Source: Paracoccus sp. SCSIO 75233 (GTDB taxonomy: Bacteria > Pseudomonadota > Alphaproteobacteria > Rhodobacterales > Rhodobacteraceae). From it: a DNA stretch of 64,000 bases. The notes below the pieces were generated by a model. The model made no database searches. It saw only the letters and a list, made by a program, of their open reading frames with translations, and was not told where the DNA came from. The stretch's first letter is position 1, and every line of letters starts with the position of its first letter. A program made the translations under genes and the position numbers. Below are positions 45,147 through 54,550 of the stretch, one piece after another. The stretch covers positions 3,128,501 through 3,192,500 of the forward strand of contig NZ_CP115757.1 in NCBI RefSeq assembly GCF_027912675.1, in the 5' to 3' direction.

Positions 45147-45463
45147 AGCCCGATAAACAGCGTGGCCGCGCCTGCAAAGATCGCGGCCAGCGTGTTCCGG
45201 GTGGCGTAGCCGACCCCCAGCGTTGCAATCCCCGCTGCAAGCCGTGCCGGATCGGTCTGACCGTCTGTCGCGGCTGGCCACAGCACCAGCGGGGCAGACA
45301 GCGCCGGCAGCACCGCAACGGCGGTATAGCGCAGCATCCGCAGCAACCATTCCGGCATCGGCCGGTTCCCGATGGCGCCGAGGAAGCTGTAGCGCAGGAA
45401 AAACGTGCCGAGCGCAATGGTCAGGATGATGAACCAGATTTCGGCTGTGCTGTACCCGTTCAT
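45134..45463 (-). CDS. azlD: AzlD branched-chain amino acid exporter subunit
   Basis: The 109-residue, three-to-four-helix membrane protein has the AzlD pattern (TFFLRYSFLGAIGNRPMPEW, with LLRMLRYTAVAVLPALSAP). With AzlC it forms the LIV-E-type exporter of branched-chain amino acids. Its start overlaps the azlC stop by 4 bp, and its end overlaps the convergent lipoprotein gene. Confidence 0.9.
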   Translation of the reverse strand: MNGYSTAEIWFIILTIALGTFFLRYSFLGAIGNRPMPEWLLRMLRYTAVAVLPALSAPLVLWPAATDGQTDPARLAAGIATLGVGYATRNTLAAIFAGAATLFIGLYLS

Positions 45464-46242
45464 AGCTGTCCCCCGCTCCGGCGTACCATCACCGTTTCAA
45501 CCGCCGCGCCGACCAGCATTGCGATCAGTGCCGCGATCATGGTGCCGACACCGGGCGGAAGCCCGACCAGCAGCAACGACAGGACGACAGCGACACCAGC
45601 CGCCGCGATATGGGCGAAGCTGCGCAGCGCCGGTGCGATCATGGCAAGGAACGTGATCGGCACCGCGAAATCCAGCGGAATGCTGTCCGGGATGATCTTG
45701 CCCATCGTGGCACCAAGGAAGCTGCACAATGTCCACGCGCCGCACATCACGACCGCTGTCCCCGCGAAATAGGCGATCCGCTGGGCAAGGCTGAGTTGCG
45801 GCACGCTCTGATAATGATCGATCGACATGGCATAGGTCTGGTCGATCAGGCCAAGCGCAATCCAGATCCGCACGCGGGCCGATGCCCCACCAAGCCACGG
45901 CACCAGCGAGGCGGAATACATCGCCATCCGCAGATTGACCGCGATGGACGACAGGATCACCAGCCAGACAGGGGCGTTATCGGTCATCAGCTGAAGGGCG
46001 GTAAACTGCGACGCCCCGGCAAAAACCAGCACGGTGAACCCCATGACCTCACCGATATTGAGCCCGGCCGCCGTCGCGACGACGCCGAACAACACCCCGA
46101 ACGGGCCGATGACAAGCAAGAACGGCAGCGACTGCAAGGCACCATGTCTGAAACACTGCGCAGGCGTGCGGGCCATTGCGCGGTTGCGGGCGGCTTCAAA
46201 CGCTCGCGCCCGGCGCGAGGCTGGAGAAGGTTTGTCGGTCAT
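45460..46242 (-). CDS. azlC: AzlC branched-chain amino acid exporter subunit
   Basis: The 260-residue membrane protein has the AzlC core: LPFLLVIGPFGVLFGVVA, VFAGASQFTALQLM and LRMAMYSASLVPWL. It is the main subunit of the AzlCD exporter. The N-terminus is Arg/Ala-rich for about 30 residues before the first helix. It is coupled to azlD and lies downstream of an unrelated same-strand gene with an 89-bp gap. Confidence 0.92.
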   Translation of the reverse strand: MTDKPSPASRRARAFEAARNRAMARTPAQCFRHGALQSLPFLLVIGPFGVLFGVVATAAGLNIGEVMGFTVLVFAGASQFTALQLMTDNAPVWLVILSSIAVNLRMAMYSASLVPWLGGASARVRIWIALGLIDQTYAMSIDHYQSVPQLSLAQRIAYFAGTAVVMCGAWTLCSFLGATMGKIIPDSIPLDFAVPITFLAMIAPALRSFAHIAAAGVAVVLSLLLVGLPPGVGTMIAALIAMLVGAAVETVMVRRSGGQL

Positions 46243-46331
46243 CTGGATTGGCCTAGATTACGTCCAGCCAACTTACCGGCATGCGGGCCACACGCAAGCG
46301 CAGCATCACCCTTCGGTCGCAAATAACTGTT

Positions 46332-47297
46332 TCAGTTTTCCTGACCGAATAGCCCTGCCGCACGGGCCAGCAGCATGAAGGCGCGGGCGGATCGTGTGTC
46401 GGACATCCAGACGATTTCATCGTCGGAAAGCTGCGGCAGAAGCATCATCACGCTGCGATCAAAGAGGCGCAGGAAATGGTGAACCGCATCGCGGAACACA
46501 TCGTCGCCACGCATCGCCTCGACCGCAGCGGCGATGATTTCCGGATCGCGTACCGCACCGACATCGGCGACCGCCTTGCCGCGCTGGCCGTCACTGAATC
46601 GCCGCCAAGCTGCGGGGCTGGCGGGCTCCAGTTCCAACTCATCGGTATAGATGCCCCGGTCGGCAAGCAGCGTGACCACGTCCTGCGCGCTTCGGATCAG
46701 CCGGGCCTGTGCGGGATCGCGCAGCGTCTCGCGCAGCGCCGCAACGGCTTCCACATCGTCCGGGCCATCGGGGAAGTTCAGCGCGCGGATAAGCGTCTGT
46801 GGGGCGAGTTCAACCGCTTCGGGAGCATCAAGGCTGAAGCTGTGCTGCCTTGGATCACTCGGCACCTCTGCCGGGCTTTGTGGGGGCTGCGACGGACCAG
46901 CGGGCTTTGCCGCTGCCGCCCTCTGCGTCGATGCAGGGTTATTTTGTGTCGGCGCTGCGGGACGGGGACGCGCCGGCATCTGCGCGGACGGGATTTGCGG
47001 CGCGCGCTGCTCCTGCGGGGCGGGCACGCGCAGCGCGCTGCGCCCGATCTCCTCGCGCAGCGATGCTGCTTCCTCCCGCAATTCGTTCACGGCACGCGCC
47101 AGCCCGACCGCGATCCAGATCAGGGCGAGAGGCATGACCGCCGCAACGATGGAAACCCAACGACCCGGACCCTGCGTTCCATTACCCGAAAACAGCCACA
47201 GAACCAGCAGCATCCCGAGCCACAACACGCTCAGGCCGATACCAATCATTGCGGCGCGATCGCCTTTATCCGTCAAATCGCGCCGGGACATCATCAC
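46332..47297 (-). CDS. uncharacterised membrane protein downstream of greA
   Basis: I do not know a named family. The 321-residue protein has two N-terminal membrane helices (about 18-36 and 47-67), a short coiled coil ([16 protein letters not shown]) and a Pro/Ala/Gln-rich linker (about 88-145). The C-terminal part is folded and mostly helical, ending [14 protein letters not shown]. The first of three Met codons overlaps the greA stop (ATGA). The architecture suggests an inner-membrane protein with a cytoplasmic helical domain. Confidence 0.72.
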   Translation of the reverse strand: MMMSRRDLTDKGDRAAMIGIGLSVLWLGMLLVLWLFSGNGTQGPGRWVSIVAAVMPLALIWIAVGLARAVNELREEAASLREEIGRSALRVPAPQEQRAPQIPSAQMPARPRPAAPTQNNPASTQRAAAAKPAGPSQPPQSPAEVPSDPRQHSFSLDAPEAVELAPQTLIRALNFPDGPDDVEAVAALRETLRDPAQARLIRSAQDVVTLLADRGIYTDELELEPASPAAWRRFSDGQRGKAVADVGAVRDPEIIAAAVEAMRGDDVFRDAVHHFLRLFDRSVMMLLPQLSDDEIVWMSDTRSARAFMLLARAAGLFGQEN

Positions 47298-47764
47298 ACG
47301 AACCGTACCTCCAGAATTTCGTAGCTGCGCACGCCACCGGGGGTCTGGACGTCGATCTCGTCGCCCTCTTCCTTCCCGATCAGGGCGCGGGCCAGCGGCG
47401 AGCGCAGATTGAGCAGCCCGTTTTCCAGATTGGCCTCATGCTCCCCGACGATCTGATAGGTGATTTCCTTATCCGTATCCTCGTCCAGCAAAACCACCGT
47501 GGCCCCGAACTTGACCGAGCCGGAGAGCTTCGTCGGATCGATCACATCGGCGCGCGACAGAACCTGCTCAAGCTCCTGTATCCGGCCCTCGATAAAGCTC
47601 TGCTTTTCGCGGGCGGAGTGGTATTCGGCATTTTCCGACAGGTCGCCGTGGGACCGTGCCTCGGCAATGGCGGCAATGATAGCCGGTCGTTCGGTCCCTT
47701 TCAGATCGCGCAGCTCTGCATCCAGCCTGTCATAACCGGCGCGGGTCATCGGGATCTTTTCCAT
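47294..47764 (-). CDS. greA: transcription elongation factor GreA
   Basis: GreA rescues backtracked RNA polymerase by stimulating transcript cleavage. The 156-residue product has the N-terminal coiled coil with the acidic tip ([20 protein letters not shown]) and the C-terminal FKBP-like domain ending [18 protein letters not shown]. The start at 47764 ([11 protein letters not shown]) is chosen over 47824. A terminator-shaped hairpin with TTTT lies about 50 bp upstream in its leader. Confidence 0.96.
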   Translation of the reverse strand: MEKIPMTRAGYDRLDAELRDLKGTERPAIIAAIAEARSHGDLSENAEYHSAREKQSFIEGRIQELEQVLSRADVIDPTKLSGSVKFGATVVLLDEDTDKEITYQIVGEHEANLENGLLNLRSPLARALIGKEEGDEIDVQTPGGVRSYEILEVRFV

Positions 47765-47810
47765 GGTCTTTCCTAGTTCGTTCTGCGCTTCTGGCGCGGT
47801 TGGGTTGTAC

Positions 47811-47839
47811 AAAACCCCCGCCAAACGAATGGCAGGGGT
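47811..47839 (-). terminator. terminator-like hairpin in the greA leader
   Basis: On the minus strand ACCCCTGCC (47839-47831) pairs with GGCGGGGGT (47822-47814) through an 8-base loop. It has one G-T pair and is followed by TTTT (47814-47811). No minus-strand gene lies upstream, so transcripts reaching it would be greA leaders. It may attenuate greA and release a short RNA, as the E. coli greA leader does. Confidence 0.5.
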
Positions 47840-47960
47840 GCGATTCCGTTATGACCAGCGTTCCCCGATCCGGTCCCTTATTGCAAGCCGCAAGCCATCA
47901 TTTAGGCAAAGCATCGCCGAGATTTTCCCCGTTTTTGCGTCCACTTCACCCTCTAAACCA

Positions 47961-47976
47961 CTAAATTAGCGTTAAC
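47961..47976. promoter_or_regulatory. second CtrA-like box, upstream of ETF-QO and greA
   Basis: CTAA (47961-47964), seven bases, TTAA plus C (47972-47976). This is one mismatch from the CtrA full site TTAA-N7-TTAAC. It is in the 298-bp divergent region between greA and the ETF-QO gene, where a few one-mismatch sites are expected by chance, so it is less convincing than the fliF site. Confidence 0.3.
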
Positions 47977-48062
47977 ATGAGTGCTGCACCGCCGCGTAAA
48001 CATTGCCGACCCGGTTTCAGCCGTCTAGTTACAGACAGGTAAACGCGAGCGGAGGGCAAGCC

Positions 48063-49721
48063 ATGACCGGACAGGAAAATAGCATTGAACGCGAGTCGAT
48101 GGATTTCGACGTTGTCATCGTCGGCGGCGGTCCTGCGGGCCTGTCCGCGGCAATCCGGCTGAAACAGATCAATGAGGATCTGAATGTCGTCGTGCTGGAA
48201 AAAGGCTCCGAAATCGGGGCGCATATCCTGTCGGGTGCGGTTCTGGACACGGCGGGCCTTGATGCGCTGATGCCGGACTGGGCCGAAAAGGGCGCGCCGG
48301 TTAAACAAGAGGTGACCAAGGATAATTTCTACATCCTCGGCGAATCCGGTCAGATGCGGGTGCCGAACTGGCCGATGCCGCCCCTGATGTCGAACCACGG
48401 CAAATACATCGTCTCGATGGGCAATGTCACCCGCTGGATGGCGGAGCAGGCAGAGGGGATGGGCGTCGAAATTTTCCCCGGCATGGCCTGTTCGCAAATC
48501 GTCTGGGACGGCGATCGCGTGGCCGGTGTCGTCGCGGGGGAGATGGGGCTGAACGCCGATGGCACTCCGGGTCCGCAATATGAGCCCGGCATGGAACTGC
48601 GTGGCAAATATGTGATGCTGGCCGAGGGCGTGCGGGGGTCGCTGTCGAAAGAGGTGATGGCGAAGTTCAACCTTTCCGACGGGCATGAGCCGCAGAAATT
48701 CGGCCTCGGCATGAAAGAGATCTGGGAGATCGACCCGGCGAAATTCAAGCCCGGCACCGTCACCCATACGATGGGCTGGCCGCTCGGCAAGAACGCGGGC
48801 GGCGGATCGTTCATCTATCATTTCGAGGATAATCAGGTGCTGATCGGCTTCGTCGTCCACCTGAACTACGCCAATCCGTGGCTGTTCCCCTATATGGAAT
48901 TCCAGCGTTTCAAGCATCATCCGATGGTCGCCGAACTGCTGGAAGGCGGGAAGCGCGTCGCCTACGGGGCCCGCGCGATCAGCGAAGGCGGCTGGCAGTC
49001 GATCCCGAAACTCAGCTTCCCCGGCGGGGTTCTGCTGGGTTGTTCGGCCGGTCTGGTCAACGTGCCGCGGATCAAGGGCAATCATAACGCCATGTTCTCG
49101 GGCATCGCTGCTGCCAACGCCGCTGCTGCTGCAATTGCGGAAGGTCGTGAAGGTGATGAACTGACCGCTTACGAGGACGATCTCCGCTCCGGCCCGATCG
49201 CGAAGGATCTGAAGCCGGTGCGCAACGTCAAACCGCTCTGGTCGAAACTTGGCCTGACCGCGTCGCTGGCGCTTGGTGGTTTCGATATGTGGGTCGCCAA
49301 TCTGACCGGCTGGAACCCGCTTGGAACGTGGAAGCACGGCAAGACCGACGCGGAGGCGACCGGAAAGGCTGCGGATTACAAGCAGATCGAGTATCCTAAG
49401 CCCGATGGCAAGCTCAGCTTCGACCGGCTCACCAATGTCAGCTTCAGCTTTACCAATCACGAGGAATCGCAGCCCTCGCATCTGAAGCTGAAAGACCCGT
49501 CGATCCCGATTGATGTGAACCTTCCGCAATATGCCGAACCGGCGCAGCGTTACTGCCCCGCCGGCGTCTATGAGGTTATCGGAGAGGGGGACGAGGCGCG
49601 GTTCCAGATCAATTTCCAAAACTGCGTCCATTGCAAAACCTGCGACATCAAGGACCCGTCGCAGAATATCGTCTGGACCTGCCCGCAAGGTGCGGACGGC
49701 CCGAACTACCCGAATATGTGA
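48063..49721 (+). CDS. electron-transfer flavoprotein:ubiquinone oxidoreductase
   Basis: ETF-QO passes electrons from acyl-CoA and dimethylglycine-type dehydrogenases via ETF to ubiquinone at the inner membrane. The 552-residue protein has the FAD motif DVVIVGGGPAGLSAAIRLK near the start. Near the end it has a 4Fe-4S domain with RYCPAGVYE, CVHCKTCDIKDP and WTCPQGADG. GGAGGG precedes the ATG at 48063. The nearby acyl-CoA dehydrogenase would feed it. Confidence 0.96.
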   Translation: MTGQENSIERESMDFDVVIVGGGPAGLSAAIRLKQINEDLNVVVLEKGSEIGAHILSGAVLDTAGLDALMPDWAEKGAPVKQEVTKDNFYILGESGQMRVPNWPMPPLMSNHGKYIVSMGNVTRWMAEQAEGMGVEIFPGMACSQIVWDGDRVAGVVAGEMGLNADGTPGPQYEPGMELRGKYVMLAEGVRGSLSKEVMAKFNLSDGHEPQKFGLGMKEIWEIDPAKFKPGTVTHTMGWPLGKNAGGGSFIYHFEDNQVLIGFVVHLNYANPWLFPYMEFQRFKHHPMVAELLEGGKRVAYGARAISEGGWQSIPKLSFPGGVLLGCSAGLVNVPRIKGNHNAMFSGIAAANAAAAAIAEGREGDELTAYEDDLRSGPIAKDLKPVRNVKPLWSKLGLTASLALGGFDMWVANLTGWNPLGTWKHGKTDAEATGKAADYKQIEYPKPDGKLSFDRLTNVSFSFTNHEESQPSHLKLKDPSIPIDVNLPQYAEPAQRYCPAGVYEVIGEGDEARFQINFQNCVHCKTCDIKDPSQNIVWTCPQGADGPNYPNM

Positions 49722-49812
49722 TCGGCGGCTCCCGGCGCAGCGTAATGCGTGGCGTTGCGCGCCGGGCGCGGCGCAGATAGGGTTGCGCCGAACCGGAGCC
49801 GGATCTGACCTT

Positions 49813-51663
49813 ATGAAAACCCTGCATTCGCTGGCACTCGCCGCCATGATCGCCCTGCCGCAGCTACCTGCGGCACTTGCTCAGGATGCGACGCCGCCGC
49901 CGCCGCGCCCCATGCGTGGACAGGAGGTCGCGACACCTGCCGCAGCCGCCGAGCCGTCGGCGGAAACGTCGCCTGCGCCGCTGACACGGGGGCTGGCCGG
50001 TCCGTATCTCGCCGCGCGCAATGCCGCGATGGAAAATGATTTCGGTGCTGCGGCGGATTATTATCTGCGTGCAATCGAAGAGGATGGGCAATCCGCCTAT
50101 CTCAATGACAGCGCCCTTGTCGCGTTGCTCGCCTCGGGCAGGATCGACCGGGCTATAGAGCTCGCGGACGAGCTTTCAGGCACCGCCCAGCCCGGCACGA
50201 CATCCCGGCTGGTCGGTCTGGTGGAGCGCGCGGATGCGGCCCGGCAGCAGGACTGGCAAAGGCTGATCGCGGAAATCGACAACGCCGCTGCCAATGAGGA
50301 CCCCGGATCGGAACGCCTGCTGGATGGGCTGCTGCGCGCTTGGGCTCTGCTGGGGTCCGGCAATGCGTCCGAGGCCGATCTTGCCTTCGACCGGATCCGC
50401 CAGATTCGCGGCACCGGCCCGCTGGTCGATTATCACATGGCGCTCGCAAAGGCGCTTGTCGGGGATTTCGAGGCGGCGGCGGCACTGCTCGGCCGTGACA
50501 GTCAGGTCGAGAATGTCATGGGCGCGATTGTCGAAGCGCAGGTGCTGACCCAGCTTGATCGCCGTGAAGACGCGCTGGAGGTGCTCAGCGCGTTCGAAGG
50601 AATGGGCATCGACAGCACGGTTGACGATCTGGCCGCGCGGATCCGCAATGGCGATCAGGTGTCCTTCGATGTGATCACAGACCCGCGTGACGGTATCGCC
50701 CAGGTTTTCCTGACATTTGCGACGCTGATGGCGAATGATGTTGATCCCAATCCGCTGTCGCTGATCCATGCAAGGCTGGCCAATTATATTGCGCCGGACA
50801 TGGTCGACGCACGGATCATGGTGGCGCAGCTTCTTCAGAATCTCGGCCAGTACGACGCTGCAGAGGCCGAATTCGATGCGCTGCGTCAGCAGGGCGAGAT
50901 GCGCCCGACCGTGGAACTGTCGCGGATTGACGCCCTGTCCCGCGCCGACCGTCTGCCCGATGCGGAGAAGGCGGCGCTGACCCTGACCGCGGCCCAGCCT
51001 GATTTCGCGCCCGGCTGGATCGCGCTTGGCGATCTGCTACGCCAGCAGGAGAAATGGGCGCAGGCGGTTCCGGCCTATGACAAGGCGATCTCGCTGATCG
51101 ATCCGGCGGATGAGGACGCGCTCTGGTTCCCGCATTATGCGCGCGGCATCGCGCTTGAACGCTCCGGTGCGTTTGACCGGGCGGAGGCGGATCTGAAACG
51201 CGCCATCGAGATCCAGCCGGATCACCCGCAGATGCTCAACTATCTGGGCTATTCCTATGTCGACCGGAACGAGAATATGGATGAGGCGCTGCGCCTGATT
51301 GAACGCGCCGTGCAGTTGTCGCCGAATGACGGCTATATCCTCGATTCGCTGGGCTGGGTTCTGTATCGGCTGGGCCGCTATGAAGAAGCCGTCGGCCCGC
51401 AGGAACGTGCCGTCGCGGAGATGGCGAGCGATCCGCTGGTGAACGATCATCTGGGCGATATTTACTGGATGGTCGGCCGCGAACGCGAGGCCGAAATCCA
51501 GTGGAAACGCGCCCTCAGCTACGGCCCCGAAACCGAGGCTGAGGCCGAGCGGATACGGGCGAAAATCGAGCGTGGGCTGGATGCGGTGCTGGAGGATGAG
51601 AGCAGCGGGGCGCATGTGCCGCCGGGTGCGCAGCAGGGCACCGGGGCGGCTGACGGGGAATGA
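49813..51663 (+). CDS. secreted tetratricopeptide-repeat protein
   Basis: The 616-residue product has a signal peptide ([20 protein letters not shown] up to about residue 23) and a Pro-rich segment. Many helix pairs with TPR spacing follow, for example [34 protein letters not shown] and [18 protein letters not shown]. It is probably periplasmic or attached to the outer membrane, and no enzyme domain was seen. The longer frame upstream runs through the ETF-QO gene and is rejected. It overlaps ispE (ATGA). Confidence 0.88.
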   Translation: MKTLHSLALAAMIALPQLPAALAQDATPPPPRPMRGQEVATPAAAAEPSAETSPAPLTRGLAGPYLAARNAAMENDFGAAADYYLRAIEEDGQSAYLNDSALVALLASGRIDRAIELADELSGTAQPGTTSRLVGLVERADAARQQDWQRLIAEIDNAAANEDPGSERLLDGLLRAWALLGSGNASEADLAFDRIRQIRGTGPLVDYHMALAKALVGDFEAAAALLGRDSQVENVMGAIVEAQVLTQLDRREDALEVLSAFEGMGIDSTVDDLAARIRNGDQVSFDVITDPRDGIAQVFLTFATLMANDVDPNPLSLIHARLANYIAPDMVDARIMVAQLLQNLGQYDAAEAEFDALRQQGEMRPTVELSRIDALSRADRLPDAEKAALTLTAAQPDFAPGWIALGDLLRQQEKWAQAVPAYDKAISLIDPADEDALWFPHYARGIALERSGAFDRAEADLKRAIEIQPDHPQMLNYLGYSYVDRNENMDEALRLIERAVQLSPNDGYILDSLGWVLYRLGRYEEAVGPQERAVAEMASDPLVNDHLGDIYWMVGREREAEIQWKRALSYGPETEAEAERIRAKIERGLDAVLEDESSGAHVPPGAQQGTGAADGE

Positions 51664-52484
51664 GCCTGTCGGAATTCGCGCCTGCCAAGCTGAATTTGTC
51701 ACTTCATGTCACCGGGCAGCGGGCGGATGGCTATCATCTGCTCGACTCGCTGGTCGTGTTTGCGGATGTGGGCGATAAGGTAACGCTGGAACCGGGTCCG
51801 CTGTCGCTGACGGTGAACGGCGCATTCGCCGAGGCGCTTGATGGCGATAATCTGTGCCTGCGCGCGGCGCGGCTGGCGGATGCGGAGGCGCGGATTACGC
51901 TGACCAAGGATCTGCCGGTCTCCTCCGGCATTGGCGGCGGCTCTGCCGATGCGGCGGCGGTGCTGCGCGGCCTGGCCCGGATGGGCGCGGAAATGCCGCA
52001 GAAAACGGAGGCGCTTGGCGCGGATATTCCGGTCTGCATCGCCTCCCGCCCGATGCGGATGCGCGGCGTCGGAGAAATTCTGGACCCGCTGCCGCCGCTG
52101 CCGGAGATGCGGCTGGTGCTGGTCAATCCCGGCGTCTCGACCTCCACCCCGGGGGTTTATGGCGCTTTGGCGCAGAAGAACAACGACGCCATGCCACCGC
52201 TGCCGGACGGGTTGGATCTGGCCGGTTTCGTGGATTTCCTTCGCCGGTGCCGCAATGATCTGCAGGGTCCGGCGATGTCGCTTTGCCCGGAGATCGCCAA
52301 GGTTCTGCGCGCGCTTGAGGAAGAAGGTGCTATGCTGGCCCGGATGTCGGGGTCCGGCGCGACCTGTTTCGGGATTTTTCCTGATGCGGCCTCTGCCGGG
52401 CTTGCCGCCTATCGTATTGGTGCGGCATATGAAAACTGGTGGATCCGCGCGACGGGGTTATTGTCGGCGGAGGCGTTTGTTTAG
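51660..52484 (+). CDS. ispE: 4-diphosphocytidyl-2-C-methyl-D-erythritol kinase IspE
   Basis: IspE is the ATP-dependent GHMP kinase of the MEP isoprenoid pathway. The 274-residue protein has [21 protein letters not shown] at its start (21 residues, about 5-25), the GHMP ATP loop [20 protein letters not shown] and [12 protein letters not shown]. Length is normal. Its start overlaps the TPR gene stop, and pdxJ follows after 10 bp; both products use related central-metabolism precursors, but they are in separate pathways. Confidence 0.95.
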   Translation: MSLSEFAPAKLNLSLHVTGQRADGYHLLDSLVVFADVGDKVTLEPGPLSLTVNGAFAEALDGDNLCLRAARLADAEARITLTKDLPVSSGIGGGSADAAAVLRGLARMGAEMPQKTEALGADIPVCIASRPMRMRGVGEILDPLPPLPEMRLVLVNPGVSTSTPGVYGALAQKNNDAMPPLPDGLDLAGFVDFLRRCRNDLQGPAMSLCPEIAKVLRALEEEGAMLARMSGSGATCFGIFPDAASAGLAAYRIGAAYENWWIRATGLLSAEAFV

Positions 52485-52494
52485 GGGGCGCGCG

Positions 52495-53232
52495 ATGCTG
52501 AGACTCGGGGTGAATATCGACCATGTGGCGACGGTGCGGAACGCGCGGGGCACGCCCTGGCCCGATCCGCTGCGGGCCGCAAAGCTGGCGGAGGAGGCGG
52601 GGGCCGACGGGATTACCGCCCATCTGCGCGAGGATCGCCGCCATATCAGCGATGCCGATATTGACGCGCTGATGGCGGGGCTGCGCCTGCCGCTGAACCT
52701 TGAAATGGCGGCGACGGCGGAGATGCAGACGATTGCGTTGCGCCACAAGCCGCATGCGGTCTGTCTGGTGCCGGAGAAGCGCGAGGAACGCACGACCGAG
52801 GGCGGGCTGGACGTGGCCGGAAACGACAACGCGCTCGGCCATTATATCGAGCCGCTGCGCGATGCCGGGTGCCGGGTCTCGCTGTTCATCGGCCATGAAC
52901 CGGCGCAGATTCGCGCCGCCGCCCGGATCGGGGCGGCTGTGGTGGAACTGCATACCGGGGCTTATTGCGATTACGACACGGAAGGCAAAATCGCCGAGCG
53001 GGATGCCGAGCTGGAGGGGCTGCGCGAGGGCGCGGCGCTGGCCGATAGTCTGGGGCTGGAGGTACATGCCGGTCACGGCCTGACCTTCGACACGGTCGGG
53101 CCGGTCGCAGCGATCCCGGAACTGATGGAACTCAATATCGGGCATTTCCTGATCGCGGAGTCGGTGTTCATCGGACTGCCTGCCGCGATACGGGAGATGC
53201 GTCGCTGCATGGATGAGGCGCGGGGTGAATAA
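52495..53232 (+). CDS. pdxJ: pyridoxine 5'-phosphate synthase PdxJ
   Basis: PdxJ closes the pyridoxine ring from 1-deoxyxylulose 5-phosphate and 3-amino-2-oxopropyl phosphate. The 245-residue TIM-barrel protein has [18 protein letters not shown] at the start, [15 protein letters not shown], and [11 protein letters not shown] toward the end. The ATG at 52495 is the family start; the open frame before it belongs to ispE antisense-frame noise. acpS follows after 21 bp. Confidence 0.96.
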   Translation: MLRLGVNIDHVATVRNARGTPWPDPLRAAKLAEEAGADGITAHLREDRRHISDADIDALMAGLRLPLNLEMAATAEMQTIALRHKPHAVCLVPEKREERTTEGGLDVAGNDNALGHYIEPLRDAGCRVSLFIGHEPAQIRAAARIGAAVVELHTGAYCDYDTEGKIAERDAELEGLREGAALADSLGLEVHAGHGLTFDTVGPVAAIPELMELNIGHFLIAESVFIGLPAAIREMRRCMDEARGE

Positions 53233-53253
53233 TCCTGCGGCTTTGGGCCGGAA

Positions 53254-53658
53254 ATGATCCTCGGCATCGGGACGGATCTCGCCAATATTGAGCGGATACA
53301 AGGCGTTCTCGACCGGCATGGCGACAGGTTCCGCAACCGGGTTTTCACTAAACGCGAGCTTGCCAAGGCCGCGCGCCGCCGGGATGAGGCCGGGACGCTG
53401 GCGAAACGCTGGGCGGCGAAGGAGGCTTGTTCAAAGGCGCTCGGCACGGGGTTGGCCATGGGGATAAGCTGGCGCGATATGTCGGTGTCGAACCTGCGTT
53501 CGGGCCAGCCGGTGATGCACCTGACCGGCTGGGCAGCAGAGCGGTTGGACAAGATGACGCCAAATGGCCATGAGGCGGTGGTTCATGTCACCTTGACCGA
53601 CGATCATCCGTGGGCGCAGGCGTTCGTGGTGATCGAGGCGCTGCCGAAAACGGGGTGA
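53254..53658 (+). CDS. acpS: holo-[acyl-carrier-protein] synthase AcpS
   Basis: AcpS transfers 4'-phosphopantetheine from CoA to apo-ACP. The 134-residue protein has [15 protein letters not shown] with the metal Asp, [11 protein letters not shown], and the [14 protein letters not shown] motif. Length is normal. It follows pdxJ, the common alphaproteobacterial order. The usual next gene, lepB, is not here; instead a palindrome array begins about 75 bp downstream. Confidence 0.96.
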   Translation: MILGIGTDLANIERIQGVLDRHGDRFRNRVFTKRELAKAARRRDEAGTLAKRWAAKEACSKALGTGLAMGISWRDMSVSNLRSGQPVMHLTGWAAERLDKMTPNGHEAVVHVTLTDDHPWAQAFVVIEALPKTG

Positions 53659-53734
53659 GATTTGGCCCGCACTGCGCGTACACCGGGCGTACACAGGTTG
53701 TACACAGGGGGTGCCACCGGGGGTTTATGGGAAT

Positions 53735-54030
53735 GGTGCGTTGAAACGCACCCTACGGGTGGTGTGGGGTGTGGTTCATTGGTGCGTTGAAACGCACCCT
53801 ACGGATTGGGTGTAGGGTGCGCTTCAGCGCACCGTTACATTCGAAGACGGCCAGATGGTGATCGTAGGGTGCGTTTTTAACGCACCGTTATTTGGTATCC
53901 GGCCATATGGTGACCGTAGGGTGCGTTTCAACGCATCATCGCATTCACATCCGGTCATGTGGTGATGTGCGTTTTTAATGCACTATCATATTCAAATCCG
54001 GTTATGTGGCGATGTGCGCCTCAACGCACC
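53735..54030. repeat. REP-like palindrome array 1, after acpS
   Basis: The 397-bp gap between acpS and an acetyltransferase gene holds seven related palindromes and no gene. On the minus strand, units at 53735-53758 and 53781-53804 read GTAG then GGTGCGTTTCAACGCACC. Plus-strand units start at 53812, 53864 and 53916, exactly 52 bp apart. Two worn units lacking GTAG lie at about 53967 and 54014. The plus-strand units are joined by a similar 29-30-base spacer (core CCGGYCATRTGGTGAT). The structure is that of REP/REPIN elements. Confidence 0.85.
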
Positions 54031-54055
54031 GTCATTGCCAATCCCACGTCCCCAA

Positions 54056-54550
54056 TCACGACCGTGCATAGATAATCGCGTCCGGCGTGCGGTCGGTTTC
54101 GATCATGCCGATTTTTGTGGCGACGTTGATCGAGGCGTGGTTCTCCGGGTGAATTTCCGCGATGATGCGGTCGAGGCGCAGGGTGTTCATCGCGTGATCT
54201 GCGATGACCTGTGCGGCCTCGGTCGCGAAGCCCTGGCCCCAGCTTATGCGCGGAATGCGCCAGCCGATTTCGATCTCGGGTCCGATGGCGTCGATGGGGA
54301 TCAGCAAAATCCAGCCGTGGAAGATCTCCGGGCTGGCTTTGGGGAAGATCGACCAATAGCCGAGGCCGGGACCGTAATCGGTGGTTATCCGGGTTTTCGT
54401 GAAGGCTTCGTGGCGCGGGGGGTCCTGCCACGGGCCGGCGACGAAGCGGGTGACTTCGGGGTCGCGGTCCATTGCGATGCAGGCGTCGAAATCGGCCATG
54501 CTGCGGGGGCGCAGGATGAGGCGGTCGGTCTCGAACAGCGGCAGGGTCAT
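54056..54550 (-). CDS. GNAT acetyltransferase (RimJ/RimL type)
   Basis: The 164-residue protein starts FETDRLILRPRSMADFDACI and has the acetyl-CoA-binding region WGQGFATEAAQVIADHAM, then ENHASINVATKIGM, all typical of the RimJ/RimL N-acetyltransferase branch. The acceptor could be a protein N-terminus or a small molecule. The start at 54550 overlaps the rarD stop by 4 bp, so the two are probably one transcript; the longer frame is rejected. Confidence 0.88.
   Translation of the reverse strand: MTLPLFETDRLILRPRSMADFDACIAMDRDPEVTRFVAGPWQDPPRHEAFTKTRITTDYGPGLGYWSIFPKASPEIFHGWILLIPIDAIGPEIEIGWRIPRISWGQGFATEAAQVIADHAMNTLRLDRIIAEIHPENHASINVATKIGMIETDRTPDAIIYARS

Noticed and set aside
49730-49780. 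CCCGGCGC/GCGCCGGG inverted repeat as a terminator after ETF-QO
   Set aside because: The stem is plausible but no T run follows, so termination cannot be supported.
53735-54030. CRISPR array
   Set aside because: The repeated part is a short palindrome in both orientations and the spacers resemble each other; there is no constant repeat with unique spacers and no cas gene.
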